A stretch of DNA of 59,414 bases from Paracidovorax citrulli (GCF_900100305.1 NZ_FNEY01000030.1:1-59414); one strand, 5' to 3'. Shown: positions 1 to 8,220, counted from the stretch's first letter. Notes: generated from the sequence alone by a model not told the origin. A program made the numbers and translations.

Positions 1-1
1 C

Positions 2-301
2 TTCGACGATCTGGACCAGGTACGCCAGTGGGCCAGCGGCTTCGTGCATTGGTACAACTGCGAGCACCGCCACAGCGCGATCGGCTACGTCACGCCGACG
101 CAGCGCCATGCCGGGCAGGACCAGGCCATCCTGCAGGCTCGCCATCACCTTTACACCCAGGCCCGACAGCGCAACCCCGCGCGCTGGTCGGGCAGCACCC
201 GCAACTGGGCGCCGGTCCAATCGGTCACGCTCAACCCTGAGCGCGACGGCATCTCCAATGCCGCGGCGACCGCATCGAATACGCAGCCTCGGGCTGCTTG
301 A
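2..301 (+). mobile_element. IS3-family transposase OrfB, C-terminal part (runs off the left edge)
   Basis: The frame is open from the window edge and reads FVHWYNCEHRHSAIGYVTP, the signature C-terminal end of the IS3-family rve/DDE integrase domain just after the catalytic Glu. It continues through a basic tail and the LNPERD motif common at the end of these proteins. The DDE residues themselves lie upstream of the window. The last ~15 residues look unlike the usual tail, and the reading frame stops exactly where the opposing transposase remnant begins, so its 3' end has probably been replaced. I cannot tell whether the upstream part is intact. Confidence 0.85.
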
Positions 302-912
302 TCGACGCGACAACTACCTTGACATGCTCCGGGTACTTCCTGGCCTTGTTGCGCCGGCGTACCGCCAGGCCTTGCTCGCGGTAGAGGCGATACACCTTCT
401 TGTGCTTGGTGCCTGGAAACTCGCTGCGCAGCATGTCATGCACACGGCGATACCCGAAGCCCCGCCGCTGTATGGCCACGGCGTGGATGCGCTCGCGCAG
501 CCGGACCGTGCAGGCGCCCGGCTGCGGCGGGTGGCGCCAGGCATCGCGGGAGAGCTCCGCAGGACGGCAGGCCCTGCGCTCGGAGATCCTGGCGTGCTCC
601 AGCATCCGGGCAATGGCCTGGCGTTTGTCCTGCGGGGCTAGCGCTTTACCCCCGAAGCCGATCTTGAGGGCTTCGAGATCCAGGTGGGCCTCGGCCAGCA
701 GCTTCTTGAGCCGGGCATTCTCGACTTCCAGTTCCTTCAGGCTCCGCGCTTCCTCGGCATCCATGCCGCCGTACCTGGCACGCCACTTGTAGAACGTCGG
801 CTCGCTGAAGCCGCCCTGCCGGCAGACCTCCTTGACCGCCAGGCCAGCTTCGGCCTGCTTCAGAAAACCGATGATCTGCTGCTGCCGTGAATCGACTCTT
901 CCTCATGTCCGT
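302..912 (-). pseudogene. IS3-family transposase remnant (OrfA plus the N-terminal part of OrfB), frameshifted and truncated
   Basis: Read on the minus strand, it starts MRKSRFT at about 912 and continues as an IS3 OrfA helix-turn-helix (QQQIIGFLKQAEAGL, VCRQGGFSEPTFYKW) with the leucine-zipper-like segment (LEVENARLKKLLAEAHLDLE). It then runs into the HTH_21 region of OrfB (FGYRRVHDMLRSEFPG, VYRLYREQGLAVRRRNKARKY). After seven codons the frame shifts by one base near 888. The protein also breaks off after VVVAS near 304, before the DDE core, so no active transposase can be made. Beyond the junction the frame reads through the opposing element's tail. Confidence 0.85.
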
Positions 913-1029
913 CATTCTCCGAGTTAACGGACCTCACTTCCATTCGGGTGGTACGGCTATCGGGAAGTACGTCAACTATTCAGTCGGACAGCGTGATCCA
1001 AGGGCAGAGGGATGGTATGAAATGATTTA
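913..1029. other. Non-coding right flank of the IS remnant
   Basis: About 115 bases lie between the transposase start and the first AT-rich gene. The IS terminal repeat should lie here, but its partner end has been lost so I cannot define it. Base composition changes from GC-rich to AT-rich near position 960-1000, which marks the boundary with the immunity-gene array. Confidence 0.4.
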
Positions 1030-1509
1030 TCAATCCTTAAAATTAAGGGTGCCCATTATTTGTGAATGGATGTTTTCTACAATGTCTTTGTCCTGGGGTG
1101 ATAGGACGGCAATGTATACGCCGATATTTGCGTTGCAATAGTACGTGGCTTTTATATTTGATTTATTGGAGGCGCTTATTTTTATTGTGTAGATATATTT
1201 ACCTGAATTTTCTGATTTCTCTATTTTGATTGATGAAATTCCTCGAGTTCCATCCTTGATCAGTTGGTTAAATTCTTTGGAGCATGTAGATTCGATGTTG
1301 AGGGACGTGGTTGAGTTTTCCCTCTTGAAGTACTCAATGCTGACAGTGGGATCAAGAGTGCCATTGCTGTTGTATAAAAAAATCCTTTTTTCCCTATCGT
1401 CCTCAATTCTTAGATCAGCATTGACGGTAAAAGAGAAAAGAGATGTGTCTATGTTTGTTGCATGGGCTGCAATATTAAGAGTTGAGGGAATTGAGAGAAA
1501 ATTAAGCAA
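1030..1509 (-). CDS. Secreted hypothetical protein of the RHS-linked array
   Basis: This 159-residue AT-rich gene is not one I recognise. The N terminus is hydrophobic with a small-residue motif (LNFLSIPSTLNIAAHA) that looks like a Sec signal peptide cut after AHA. The mature part is hydrophilic, beta-rich in appearance, and contains two Cys (SLNIESTCSKEF and ATYYCNANIG) that could pair in the periplasm. There is no in-frame ATG: TTG at 1509 or ATT at 1527 must serve, and an ATG at 1523 in another frame would join after a one- or two-base shift, so the start may be damaged. Its position at the end of the minus-strand array suggests an immunity-like or RHS-associated role, by context only. Confidence 0.55.
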   Translation of the reverse strand: MLNFLSIPSTLNIAAHATNIDTSLFSFTVNADLRIEDDREKRIFLYNSNGTLDPTVSIEYFKRENSTTSLNIESTCSKEFNQLIKDGTRGISSIKIEKSENSGKYIYTIKISASNKSNIKATYYCNANIGVYIAVLSPQDKDIVENIHSQIMGTLNFKD

Positions 1510-1562
1510 TGAGTTAGTTGCATAAATCCATCAGAAATTCGTTATCTGTACGCCCTTGCGGA

Positions 1563-1913
1563 CTAGCGGCTAGAAATTTCCTTGTCGCCAATTTTAATTA
1601 ACCGGTCTTTTGAGAATACCATTGGTATGTCGTCGAGCCAGACTGTGTCTCCTTCGATTTTTGTGATTGTTTGAATATCCTTGATATTGTATGAAATTTC
1701 TTGAATTTCTTTAGTTATTTCAATTTTGCTCTTGCCTTTCCACTCATGTAAGAGCGTGAGTTGCAATATCGATAGCGATCTTGCTGTGCTGGCGTCACTG
1801 GCTCTAACGTAGCTAAGAGTAATTGATTTGTCGATCAAAAAATAGCCAAGAATGATATTGCTTGTGAAAAGGATGAGGCATGAAATTGCCAAGATCAACA
1901 CCGATTTTCGCAT
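1563..1913 (-). CDS. Small membrane-anchored protein, probable immunity protein (Imm58-like)
   Basis: The 116-residue product starting at MRKSVLIL has one N-terminal membrane segment (about residues 3-25) followed at once by LIDKSITLSYVRASD and a soluble alpha/beta tail ending IKIGDKEISSR. This layout, with a D..(I/V)TL.Y motif just after the anchor, matches what I recall of the Imm58 immunity family; that is recall, not a search result. The frame opens further upstream to a TTG at 1991, but the extra residues look non-coding and the ATG at 1913 fits the family. It lies in the AT-rich minus-strand array downstream of the RHS toxin. Confidence 0.6.
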   Translation of the reverse strand: MRKSVLILAISCLILFTSNIILGYFLIDKSITLSYVRASDASTARSLSILQLTLLHEWKGKSKIEITKEIQEISYNIKDIQTITKIEGDTVWLDDIPMVFSKDRLIKIGDKEISSR

Positions 1914-2035
1914 TAATCCATCGCCTTGATTGTCTTTTGGGAATATTGGCATTGGCTGCATTGTCATGTATTTGGGCGCCAGCACGGGCAATGGACTGAG
2001 CGCCGTTAGTATGCGGCCTCCGGGGATTGGTCAAT

Positions 2036-2728
2036 CTATTCCTCAGCGTTGCTTGTGGCAGCATTGCACGACTTTGGCAGTGATTTTTTCGGATGGCCAA
2101 AACATTTCCAAGTCACGGATTTTTCCTCTTTTTGGGAGGCCAGGAGAACGAAGTTCTGATTTTTGTAATCTATGCCTATCAAACCTTGAGGGGTTATAAA
2201 ATAGTTTCGACTGCTGTCCGTGATCTCGGTAAGACTGGTTTTTGCTGAATCACATTCGGTAATGTCAATTCTATTATCTGCCCAACACCTTTCGACCGCT
2301 CTGAGTATCGCGGAGAGAGTTTGGATCATCGTCATAGAAGACGCTTTTTGTTCGACAATGGTGTCATTCTTGTAGCCGATCCATCCTGCAAGGCAAACGA
2401 TAAATGGCAAAACAATCGCAGCAAAAATTTCATTTTTGAAAATATACGCATTTTTCTGACTAATATGATTTGCCCTTTTAAGGGAGCAGAGTGTTTTTAT
2501 GGATTGGTAGAAAAAGAATGTCGAAATTAGAAAAGATGCTCCAATAAAAATCATTGCGATGAATGGCTGGCGGCATCTAAAAAGTCCATGAGTGATGGAG
2601 AATTTCGCTTGACAGGGGCCGCTTGCCAGGCTGGCAGAAGAGAACAGCCACATGACACTCCATAAAAAGACAAGGAAGAAAAACAAACCTAGTACGAGTA
2701 AAGTAAAGAATTTTGCTTTTTTACTCAT
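2036..2728 (-). CDS. Membrane protein with pilin-like C-terminal domain, RHS array
   Basis: The 230-residue protein has three probable membrane segments: about 6-30 (FFTLLVLGLFFFLVFLW), 55-75 (FIAMIFIGASFLISTFFFY) and 100-118 (IFAAIVLPFIVCLAGWI). The remaining ~110 residues look periplasmic and end SVTWKCFGHPKKSLPKSC, which closely resembles the C-terminal disulphide region of type IV pilins (W-x-C ... LP-x-x-C). Two Cys earlier (CWADNRIDITEC) could form a second disulphide. The function is unknown; context suggests an immunity or toxin-associated membrane protein. Base composition is AT-rich like its neighbours, so it probably arrived with the RHS accessory cargo. Confidence 0.65.
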   Translation of the reverse strand: MSKKAKFFTLLVLGLFFFLVFLWSVMWLFSSASLASGPCQAKFSITHGLFRCRQPFIAMIFIGASFLISTFFFYQSIKTLCSLKRANHISQKNAYIFKNEIFAAIVLPFIVCLAGWIGYKNDTIVEQKASSMTMIQTLSAILRAVERCWADNRIDITECDSAKTSLTEITDSSRNYFITPQGLIGIDYKNQNFVLLASQKEEKSVTWKCFGHPKKSLPKSCNAATSNAEE

Positions 2729-2794
2729 TAAACCCTACCTATTCATGGAAATAGATTGTCAAATGGAGAGGCGTTAGATATGGCCCGCTCGTGT

Positions 2795-3052
2795 CTATTC
2801 GGGATGATTTGGAGGTTTTTTCTTCTTGTGTTTGTTTTTTGTTTTCATGAATGCTGAAGCGAAGACCATGATTAACCCTATTATGGGAGTGGTGTATTTG
2901 CCTATGTTGTTTTCTAATGGCAGCAGTGCCCAATAGATGACTTGGGGAACCGCAGATTTGGCGACATTGGAATTTGATACTGATTCGATTGAATAATCGG
3001 TCATTCCCAATGCGATTAGGCTGCATCCTAAGATAAAGAGAATGATTTTCAT
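2795..3052 (-). CDS. Small membrane protein, candidate immunity protein of the orphan toxin tip
   Basis: This 85-residue protein has an N-terminal membrane segment (MKIILFILGCSLIALGM), a second near residues 58-72 (TTPIIGLIMVFASAFM) and a strongly basic tail (KTKNKHKKKKPP). Its ATG overlaps the TGA of the preceding orphan toxin-tip fragment (ATGA, 3049-3052), the same 4-base coupling seen between the intact RHS and its neighbour. That overlap is the main reason for calling it an immunity gene. No family was recognised. The frame extends upstream to 3235, but that extension is out of frame with the tip fragment and lacks coding character. Confidence 0.65.
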   Translation of the reverse strand: MKIILFILGCSLIALGMTDYSIESVSNSNVAKSAVPQVIYWALLPLENNIGKYTTPIIGLIMVFASAFMKTKNKHKKKKPPNHPE

Positions 3053-3231
3053 TTTTTGAATCTCCTTGTGCCTTTTTCCCAATTGTCTTTGATGTCGTTG
3101 ATGTTGGCGTATGGATCTACGTTTGGATCGTTGAATACTGGGGGAAGGAAAGCAGCAGGCATTTTGTGATCGTGGGCCTTGCAGGTAACGCCCCTTGCGC
3201 AGTCCTGTTGAAGCAAGGCAAAACCATGGGG
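3049..3231 (-). pseudogene. Orphan RHS/polymorphic-toxin C-terminal tip fragment
   Basis: Between stop codons lies a 60-codon frame with no good start. It reads FALLQQDCARGVTC, then HDHKMPAAFLPPVFNDPNVD and INDIKDNWEKGTRRFKK. Composition and the D-C-A-x-G-x-x-C pattern look like genuine toxin-tip sequence; the present RHS tip has a similar GDCATAEC stretch early on. Its stop overlaps the start of the downstream 85-residue gene by ATGA. The 5' end abuts the stop of the first immunity gene (3240), as expected when a new tip-immunity cassette displaces an older one. An internal ATG at 3162 could still yield a 37-residue peptide. Confidence 0.6.
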
Positions 3232-3239
3232 TCACTTAG

Positions 3240-3551
3240 CTAGAGGGATGAGATTGCAATGAATGCCAAAAAATAAAAAAACCAGACCAAAATAATCGTG
3301 GTGATTAGTCTAATTGTATGTATTTTAAATATGATGGATTTCCCTAAATTCTGAGTGGGTCTTTTAAGAAGCCAGGACCATAGCATTGCCGTGCTTCTTG
3401 GGGTATTGTTGAATATTATGTGGAACTCGCCAACTTTCACGTATTCAGTTGGAAATTCTTTTTTAAGTTGATTGGTTAGTAGGTGGCATGCAATCATATC
3501 CATGATTGCTAACGCCGTCATTATTAATATATGTGCTGGAAATTCATTCAT
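3240..3551 (-). CDS. Membrane immunity protein candidate for the RHS toxin
   Basis: The 103-residue product has two to three hydrophobic segments: residues 6-24 (HILIMTALAIMDMIACHLL), a weaker one near 55-64 (AMLWSWLLK) and 78-103 (IRLITTIILVWFFYFLAFIA). Its ATG (3551-3549) overlaps the RHS stop codon by four bases, so the two are translationally coupled, the normal arrangement of a polymorphic toxin and its cognate immunity gene. No named family was recognised. A multi-spanning immunity protein would suit a toxin acting at the inner membrane, which fits the membrane-like look of the RHS tip. Confidence 0.7.
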   Translation of the reverse strand: MNEFPAHILIMTALAIMDMIACHLLTNQLKKEFPTEYVKVGEFHIIFNNTPRSTAMLWSWLLKRPTQNLGKSIIFKIHTIRLITTIILVWFFYFLAFIAISSL

Positions 3552-6500
3552 TTTCGATAGCCTACGGTTGCTCCGACAGAAACTCCTATAGTGCCGACGC
3601 CAGGGGAAACTGTGGTTGTTGTGCCTCCTACTCCCATGGCACTGTTCCCGCTGATGCCGACTACTCCATTTCCAAAAGCTCCCGAGGCTTGTACCACAAG
3701 ACCTTTTGCTCCCTCGCCGGTGATCAGTGTTTCACCCGCACCAGTGATGGATGCGCTCAATCCTGCTTGTGGGCCGACACCTAAATATGTAAGGCCTTTT
3801 TCTGTGTTGTACGAGGCCGTTATTCCAACGCCTAGACCCACTCGGACTGTGCAGGTTAAACCCTCGGTGGGTTTGGTACTGCCCTTGGGTTTCGTATCTC
3901 CAATTCCTGCCGCGCACTCTGCCGTAGCACAGTCGCCCGGAGGTGTTTTGGGGGACCACCCTTCGTTCCACCAACTTGGGCGATTCGGTCTGTTGGTTTG
4001 CAAGCCTTCCGGGTCGGTAAAAACCAATGGATTATTTTCCCCATATTGGTAGGTATTCACCCCACCCGCCAACCCAATCGGATCCTGCGACACATACCTC
4101 CCCATCCCCGGGTCATAGTACCGGTGCCGGTTGTAGAACAACCCCGCCCCGTCCCCTTCGTCGTGCTGCCCCTGCAGGCGGATCGGCTGGTGCAGCCCCA
4201 GCGGGTTGTGCTCATTGATCGTGTTCCCCCACGGGTCCAGCTCGATCTGCCAGTCTATGCGGCCCTGGGCGTCGATGAGCGCCAGGGGCGTGCCCAGGTG
4301 GTCGCAGTGGTAGAGGTGCAGGTGCGTGATGGCGGCGCCTTCGCCGCGCAGTTGCCGCTGCAGGCGCTCGGCATCCCAGCCCATGCCGTGCAGGTGGCGG
4401 CGCGTGTGGTCGCTGGCGCCGTGGAGCAGTTCTTCCTGCAGCGCCTGCATGGGCGCGGGCTGCTCGCGGTCGCCGGGTTCGGCGGCGCCCAGCAGTTGCG
4501 CCAGGGTGGGAGGTTCCGCGCAGGCCCCTGTCTGGATGCGCAGCAGGGGCACGAAGGTGCCCGGATGGTAGAGCGTGTGGATGCGCTGCGCGTCCTGCGG
4601 GCGCAGCGGGTCGCGCAGTTCGGTGAGGGTCAGGGCATCGCCCTGCCAGCCGTGGCAGCGCTCGGTGATGGTCGGGCCGCTGCCCTGCGAGCGTTCGATG
4701 CGGCTGGCGATGCGCCGGCTGAAAACGTCGTAGTGGTGGATGCGCCGGATCCGCTCGCCCGTGGCGTGGTCGATCTGCTCGTGGGCGACGAGGCGCTGGG
4801 CGTGGTCCCAGTGCAGGCGGTGGGTCTGCCGGCCGTCGGCGTGTGTTTTTTCCACGAGGTTGCCGCAGGCGTCCCAGCGGTAGCGCCAGGGGCCGTGGGC
4901 CATGACGCGGTTGTCGGGCCAGCGGTCGCGGGCGTGGCCGGGCAGGGCGCTGCCCTCCTGGCGCAGCAGGTCGAAGGCCGGGTCGTGCAGGTGGCGGCGC
5001 ACCTCGCCGGCCCAGTCACCCTGCGGGCCGCCCGTGGCGTCGGCAGAGGGCTGCCAGGGGTTGCCGGCCGGGTCGTAGCGGTAGTGCAGCGGCTCGCACC
5101 CGGGCAGGTGGGCCGCGGCCAGGCGGCCGGCGGTGTCGTAGGCATGGTGGATCGTGCCCTGCGGTGTGTCGATGCGCGCGAGCCGGCCGGCAGCGTCGTA
5201 GTGGTGCTGGCGCGCCAGGGCTGGCAGCCCGGGCAGGCCGCCGGACGGCCGGGGCAGGCCCGCATCGGCCGTGCCATGCACGGAGAGCGCCTGCAGCCGC
5301 GAGAGCGCATCGCGGCGCCAGCGGGTCTGGCTGGCCCCGAAATCCAGCGCCACGGGCCGGTGCAGGCCGTCGCGCTCGATGTGCAGCAGGGGCTCGCCGT
5401 CCAGCAGCAGGCCGTGCACGTGGCCCGGGCCGTAGGTCAGCCATTGCAGCGGCGGCAGGCCGGGCAGGTCGGCCCCGGTGGGCGCTCCCCCCGCGTCCAG
5501 GGCGTGCGTGCTTTCGTGGCTCCAGAGCAGGGCGCCCTCGGCGGAGCGCATCTCCTGGCGCTCGCCCAGGATGCGGCCCAGGCGGTCGCGCCGCAGGTGC
5601 ACGCTCACCTGGTGGCGGTGCAGCGCGGTGTGGTGCTGGGCGGCCACCAGCTGTCCGGCGCCGTCGTGCTCGAACCGCTCGGTGATGGGGGCTTCCGGCG
5701 TGGCGCCCAGCATGGGCGTGATGGTGCGGGCCAGCAGTTGCCCGGTGCCGCTCCACTCGTAGTCGATGGCGTGGCGAGCGTCCTCGGTGCGGATGCGCTG
5801 GCCGCCCCGGTCGTAGGCATGGCGGGTCACGAGGCCATCGAAGCCGGTTTCCGCGACGAGCCGGTCGCGCACGTCGTAGGCGAAGCAGTGGGCCCGGGCA
5901 TTCTCGTTGTGCAGTTCCACGAGGCGGCCGGCGAGGTCGTAGCGGTAGTGCTGGGCGAGCCAGTGCGGCGGTGCCGGCGTGCCCGGGTTGCCGTCCTGCG
6001 GTTCGCGGGTGGGAGCACTGCCGTATTCGTAGCGGACCACGCGGCCCCAGGCATCGTGCGCGAAGCGTTCGCACAGGCCGCCGGGGTGGTCGATGGCGAT
6101 GAGGTCATCGCCTTCCGGGGCGTAGCGCCAGCGGGTGGTGCGGCCCAGGGCGTCGATGGACTCGGCCTGCCGGCCCAGGGCGTCGTAGGCCGTGCGCAGC
6201 TCCAGCCCTTCCTCGCCCTGCACGCGCACCGTACGGCCCCAGGCGTCGTAGTGGAAGCGCGTGGCGCGCCCGCTGCAGTCGGTGCGGCAGGCCAGCAGGC
6301 CCAGCGCGTTCCACTGCAGCGTGCTGGTGCCGCCCCGGGCGTCGGTGATGGCGATGGGCAGGTCGGGGTGCGCTGTCGTGGTCTCGGGATAGCGGTAGTG
6401 CGTGGTGTGGCCGAGCGGATCGGTATGGCGCACAAGGCGGCCCCAGGCATCGTGCTCCCAGGTGGTGATGAGCGGATCGCCCATCGGGCCTTCCGGTGCC

Positions 6501-7993
6501 GGGGCCTGGTGGTGCAGGGGCAGGCCCAGTGCGTCGTGCGCGATGCGGTGGCTGCGGCCGGCCGCATCGGTGATGCCGATGACGAGGCCCGTGGCCGCGT
6601 CGATGGTGTACTGCACGCGCTGGCCCAGTGCATCCGTGTGCTCCAGCAGGCGGCCTGCGGTGTCGTGCTTCCAGGTGGAGCGGGCGCCGTCCGCCTCGAT
6701 GCGCTCGGCCACGCGGGCCAGGCCCCCCGTGCCCTCAAACACGTAGCGGCGCTGGCGGCCCAGGCCATCGGTGACCAGCGTGCTGGCGCGCACCGGCTGC
6801 GGCGGCGAGGCCGTGGGGTCCGCGGGGAGCGGGGTGTAGTCGAAGCGCAGGTCCAGCCCGTGCGGCGTGGTCTGTGCAACTACGCGGCCCTCTGCGTCGT
6901 AGGCATAGCGCGTCATCGGGCGGCCGGCGCGGGCATGGCCCGTCATGCGGCCCGGATGGGTCGCGTCGCCGTACTCGAAGCGGCGCACGGTGCGGCCCGT
7001 GCGGTCGATCACCTGGCCCAACTCTCCGCGGCCGGTATAGGCGTAGCGCACCAGTGCGAGCGGCGCGGACAGCTCGGACAGGGTTTCCCGGCCCTGGTGC
7101 GGATCGGCCTGCAGCCACACGGCCACGAGGCGCACGCCGCTGTCCGTGCCCCAGCCATGGGCGGCCGGCGAGGCCGGAGCCACGCGTTCCAGTTCGAAGC
7201 CGTAGCGGCGGCCGGCACCGTCGGTGACGCTGCGCAGATGGCCCGCGAAAGGCCCGTCCGCATGGCGCTCGTGGCGCTGCACGCGGCCGAAGCGGTCGCA
7301 GATGCCGTGCAGCACATCGTGCGGGGCCGCGTGGTCGTCCGTGCCGCCCGTGCCCGCCGCGGGGCCGTCCGGCGCGGCGGGCACCGGCCCCGGCGCGAAG
7401 ACCCACCAGGGGCCCAGCGGCGATGCGGTGGCCACGGTGATGCGCGCATCGGTGCGCACTGGCGCCGGCAGGGCACTCCACAGGCGGGCGAGGCGCCCGG
7501 CATGGCCGCCCTGGTGCGCGCCGGGCAGGTTCTCCGTGCCGCAGCGCACGAGCCAGAGGCCTTCGCTCGCGCTGTGGGCGATCTCGCCCGGCGCCAGGGC
7601 CTCGAAGGCGATGCGGCGGCCCCGGCCGTCGTGCAGGTGAAGGGCTCCGGGCGCTGCATCGCCTGCGGGCAGGTGCGCCACGCGGGCTTCTCCGGGCATC
7701 CACCAGCCCGGCCCCAGCAGCCCCACGGGGGCGGGGTCGGGGCTCTGGTAGCTGGAGTACGAGCGCACCAGCGCGAACGGCAGCGGGCCGGGCAGGCCGA
7801 AGTCTTCCTCGCCGGGCAGCACCTTGGCGCCCAGCAGCGGGTTCACCGGATGGCCTTCGGTGACGCCGCCCGGGCACACCGAGCAGGCGATGCCACCGGC
7901 CGAGCCGATCAGCACCGTATGCGAGCCCTGCACGATGGGCCCGCCTTTCCTGGTGAGGTCTGTCTGGCGTGCGGCTGGTTTGCCCTGGGTCAT
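3548..7993 (-). CDS. PAAR-domain RHS-repeat polymorphic toxin
   Basis: The 1481-residue protein opens with a PAAR-type domain (KPAARQTDLTRKGG, VLIGSAGGIACSVCPGG, residues ~5-45), then an RHS entry region with the LPFALVRSYSSYQ motif. Dozens of YD/RHS repeats follow (RYDAWGR, HYDAAGRLARI). The conserved core ends DPIGLAGGVNTYQYGENNP and DPEGL, the usual point of self-cleavage. Beyond it is a 150-residue variable tip (3551-4000), glycine-rich with alternating small residues. The core is very GC-rich and the tip is not, typical of tip exchange. I chose the ATG at 7993, which begins the PAAR fold; a TTG at 8035 adds 14 residues. PAAR-RHS proteins are normally loaded on a type VI spike; no VgrG or Eag chaperone gene is present here. 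Confidence 0.93.
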   Translation of the reverse strand: MTQGKPAARQTDLTRKGGPIVQGSHTVLIGSAGGIACSVCPGGVTEGHPVNPLLGAKVLPGEEDFGLPGPLPFALVRSYSSYQSPDPAPVGLLGPGWWMPGEARVAHLPAGDAAPGALHLHDGRGRRIAFEALAPGEIAHSASEGLWLVRCGTENLPGAHQGGHAGRLARLWSALPAPVRTDARITVATASPLGPWWVFAPGPVPAAPDGPAAGTGGTDDHAAPHDVLHGICDRFGRVQRHERHADGPFAGHLRSVTDGAGRRYGFELERVAPASPAAHGWGTDSGVRLVAVWLQADPHQGRETLSELSAPLALVRYAYTGRGELGQVIDRTGRTVRRFEYGDATHPGRMTGHARAGRPMTRYAYDAEGRVVAQTTPHGLDLRFDYTPLPADPTASPPQPVRASTLVTDGLGRQRRYVFEGTGGLARVAERIEADGARSTWKHDTAGRLLEHTDALGQRVQYTIDAATGLVIGITDAAGRSHRIAHDALGLPLHHQAPAPEGPMGDPLITTWEHDAWGRLVRHTDPLGHTTHYRYPETTTAHPDLPIAITDARGGTSTLQWNALGLLACRTDCSGRATRFHYDAWGRTVRVQGEEGLELRTAYDALGRQAESIDALGRTTRWRYAPEGDDLIAIDHPGGLCERFAHDAWGRVVRYEYGSAPTREPQDGNPGTPAPPHWLAQHYRYDLAGRLVELHNENARAHCFAYDVRDRLVAETGFDGLVTRHAYDRGGQRIRTEDARHAIDYEWSGTGQLLARTITPMLGATPEAPITERFEHDGAGQLVAAQHHTALHRHQVSVHLRRDRLGRILGERQEMRSAEGALLWSHESTHALDAGGAPTGADLPGLPPLQWLTYGPGHVHGLLLDGEPLLHIERDGLHRPVALDFGASQTRWRRDALSRLQALSVHGTADAGLPRPSGGLPGLPALARQHHYDAAGRLARIDTPQGTIHHAYDTAGRLAAAHLPGCEPLHYRYDPAGNPWQPSADATGGPQGDWAGEVRRHLHDPAFDLLRQEGSALPGHARDRWPDNRVMAHGPWRYRWDACGNLVEKTHADGRQTHRLHWDHAQRLVAHEQIDHATGERIRRIHHYDVFSRRIASRIERSQGSGPTITERCHGWQGDALTLTELRDPLRPQDAQRIHTLYHPGTFVPLLRIQTGACAEPPTLAQLLGAAEPGDREQPAPMQALQEELLHGASDHTRRHLHGMGWDAERLQRQLRGEGAAITHLHLYHCDHLGTPLALIDAQGRIDWQIELDPWGNTINEHNPLGLHQPIRLQGQHDEGDGAGLFYNRHRYYDPGMGRYVSQDPIGLAGGVNTYQYGENNPLVFTDPEGLQTNRPNRPSWWNEGWSPKTPPGDCATAECAAGIGDTKPKGSTKPTEGLTCTVRVGLGVGITASYNTEKGLTYLGVGPQAGLSASITGAGETLITGEGAKGLVVQASGAFGNGVVGISGNSAMGVGGTTTTVSPGVGTIGVSVGATVGYRK

Positions 7994-8220
7994 GCGGTGC
8001 GGCCCGGCCAGCGGCGGCCGAACGGTGGAGTTCAAAACGGCCGCGATGATAGGAAGCGCCTTCCGGGCAGGGAAGGGCTTGCGGAAATATGTTTTGTGTC
8101 GGAGTGTCTTTGGTTATCGAGGGGCAAACTAAGCGTTATGGTCGGAGTTCGGAAGGCCCTCGGGCGTCACCTCCCGTGCCTTCCGCGCCGCACCGCCGGC
8201 CGGTGCGCCGCGGCCCCCGC
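7994..8220. other. Intergenic region between trpS and the RHS gene
   Basis: About 227 bases upstream of the minus-strand RHS gene and downstream of trpS. There is a short AT-richer patch around 8085-8130, the most likely place for the RHS promoter, but no convincing -35/-10 pair could be fixed. No gene is supported. Confidence 0.4.

Noticed and set aside
1813-2100. A 95-codon frame overlapping the Imm58-like gene
   Set aside because: It overlaps the stronger gene in another frame and has no signal or membrane pattern of its own.
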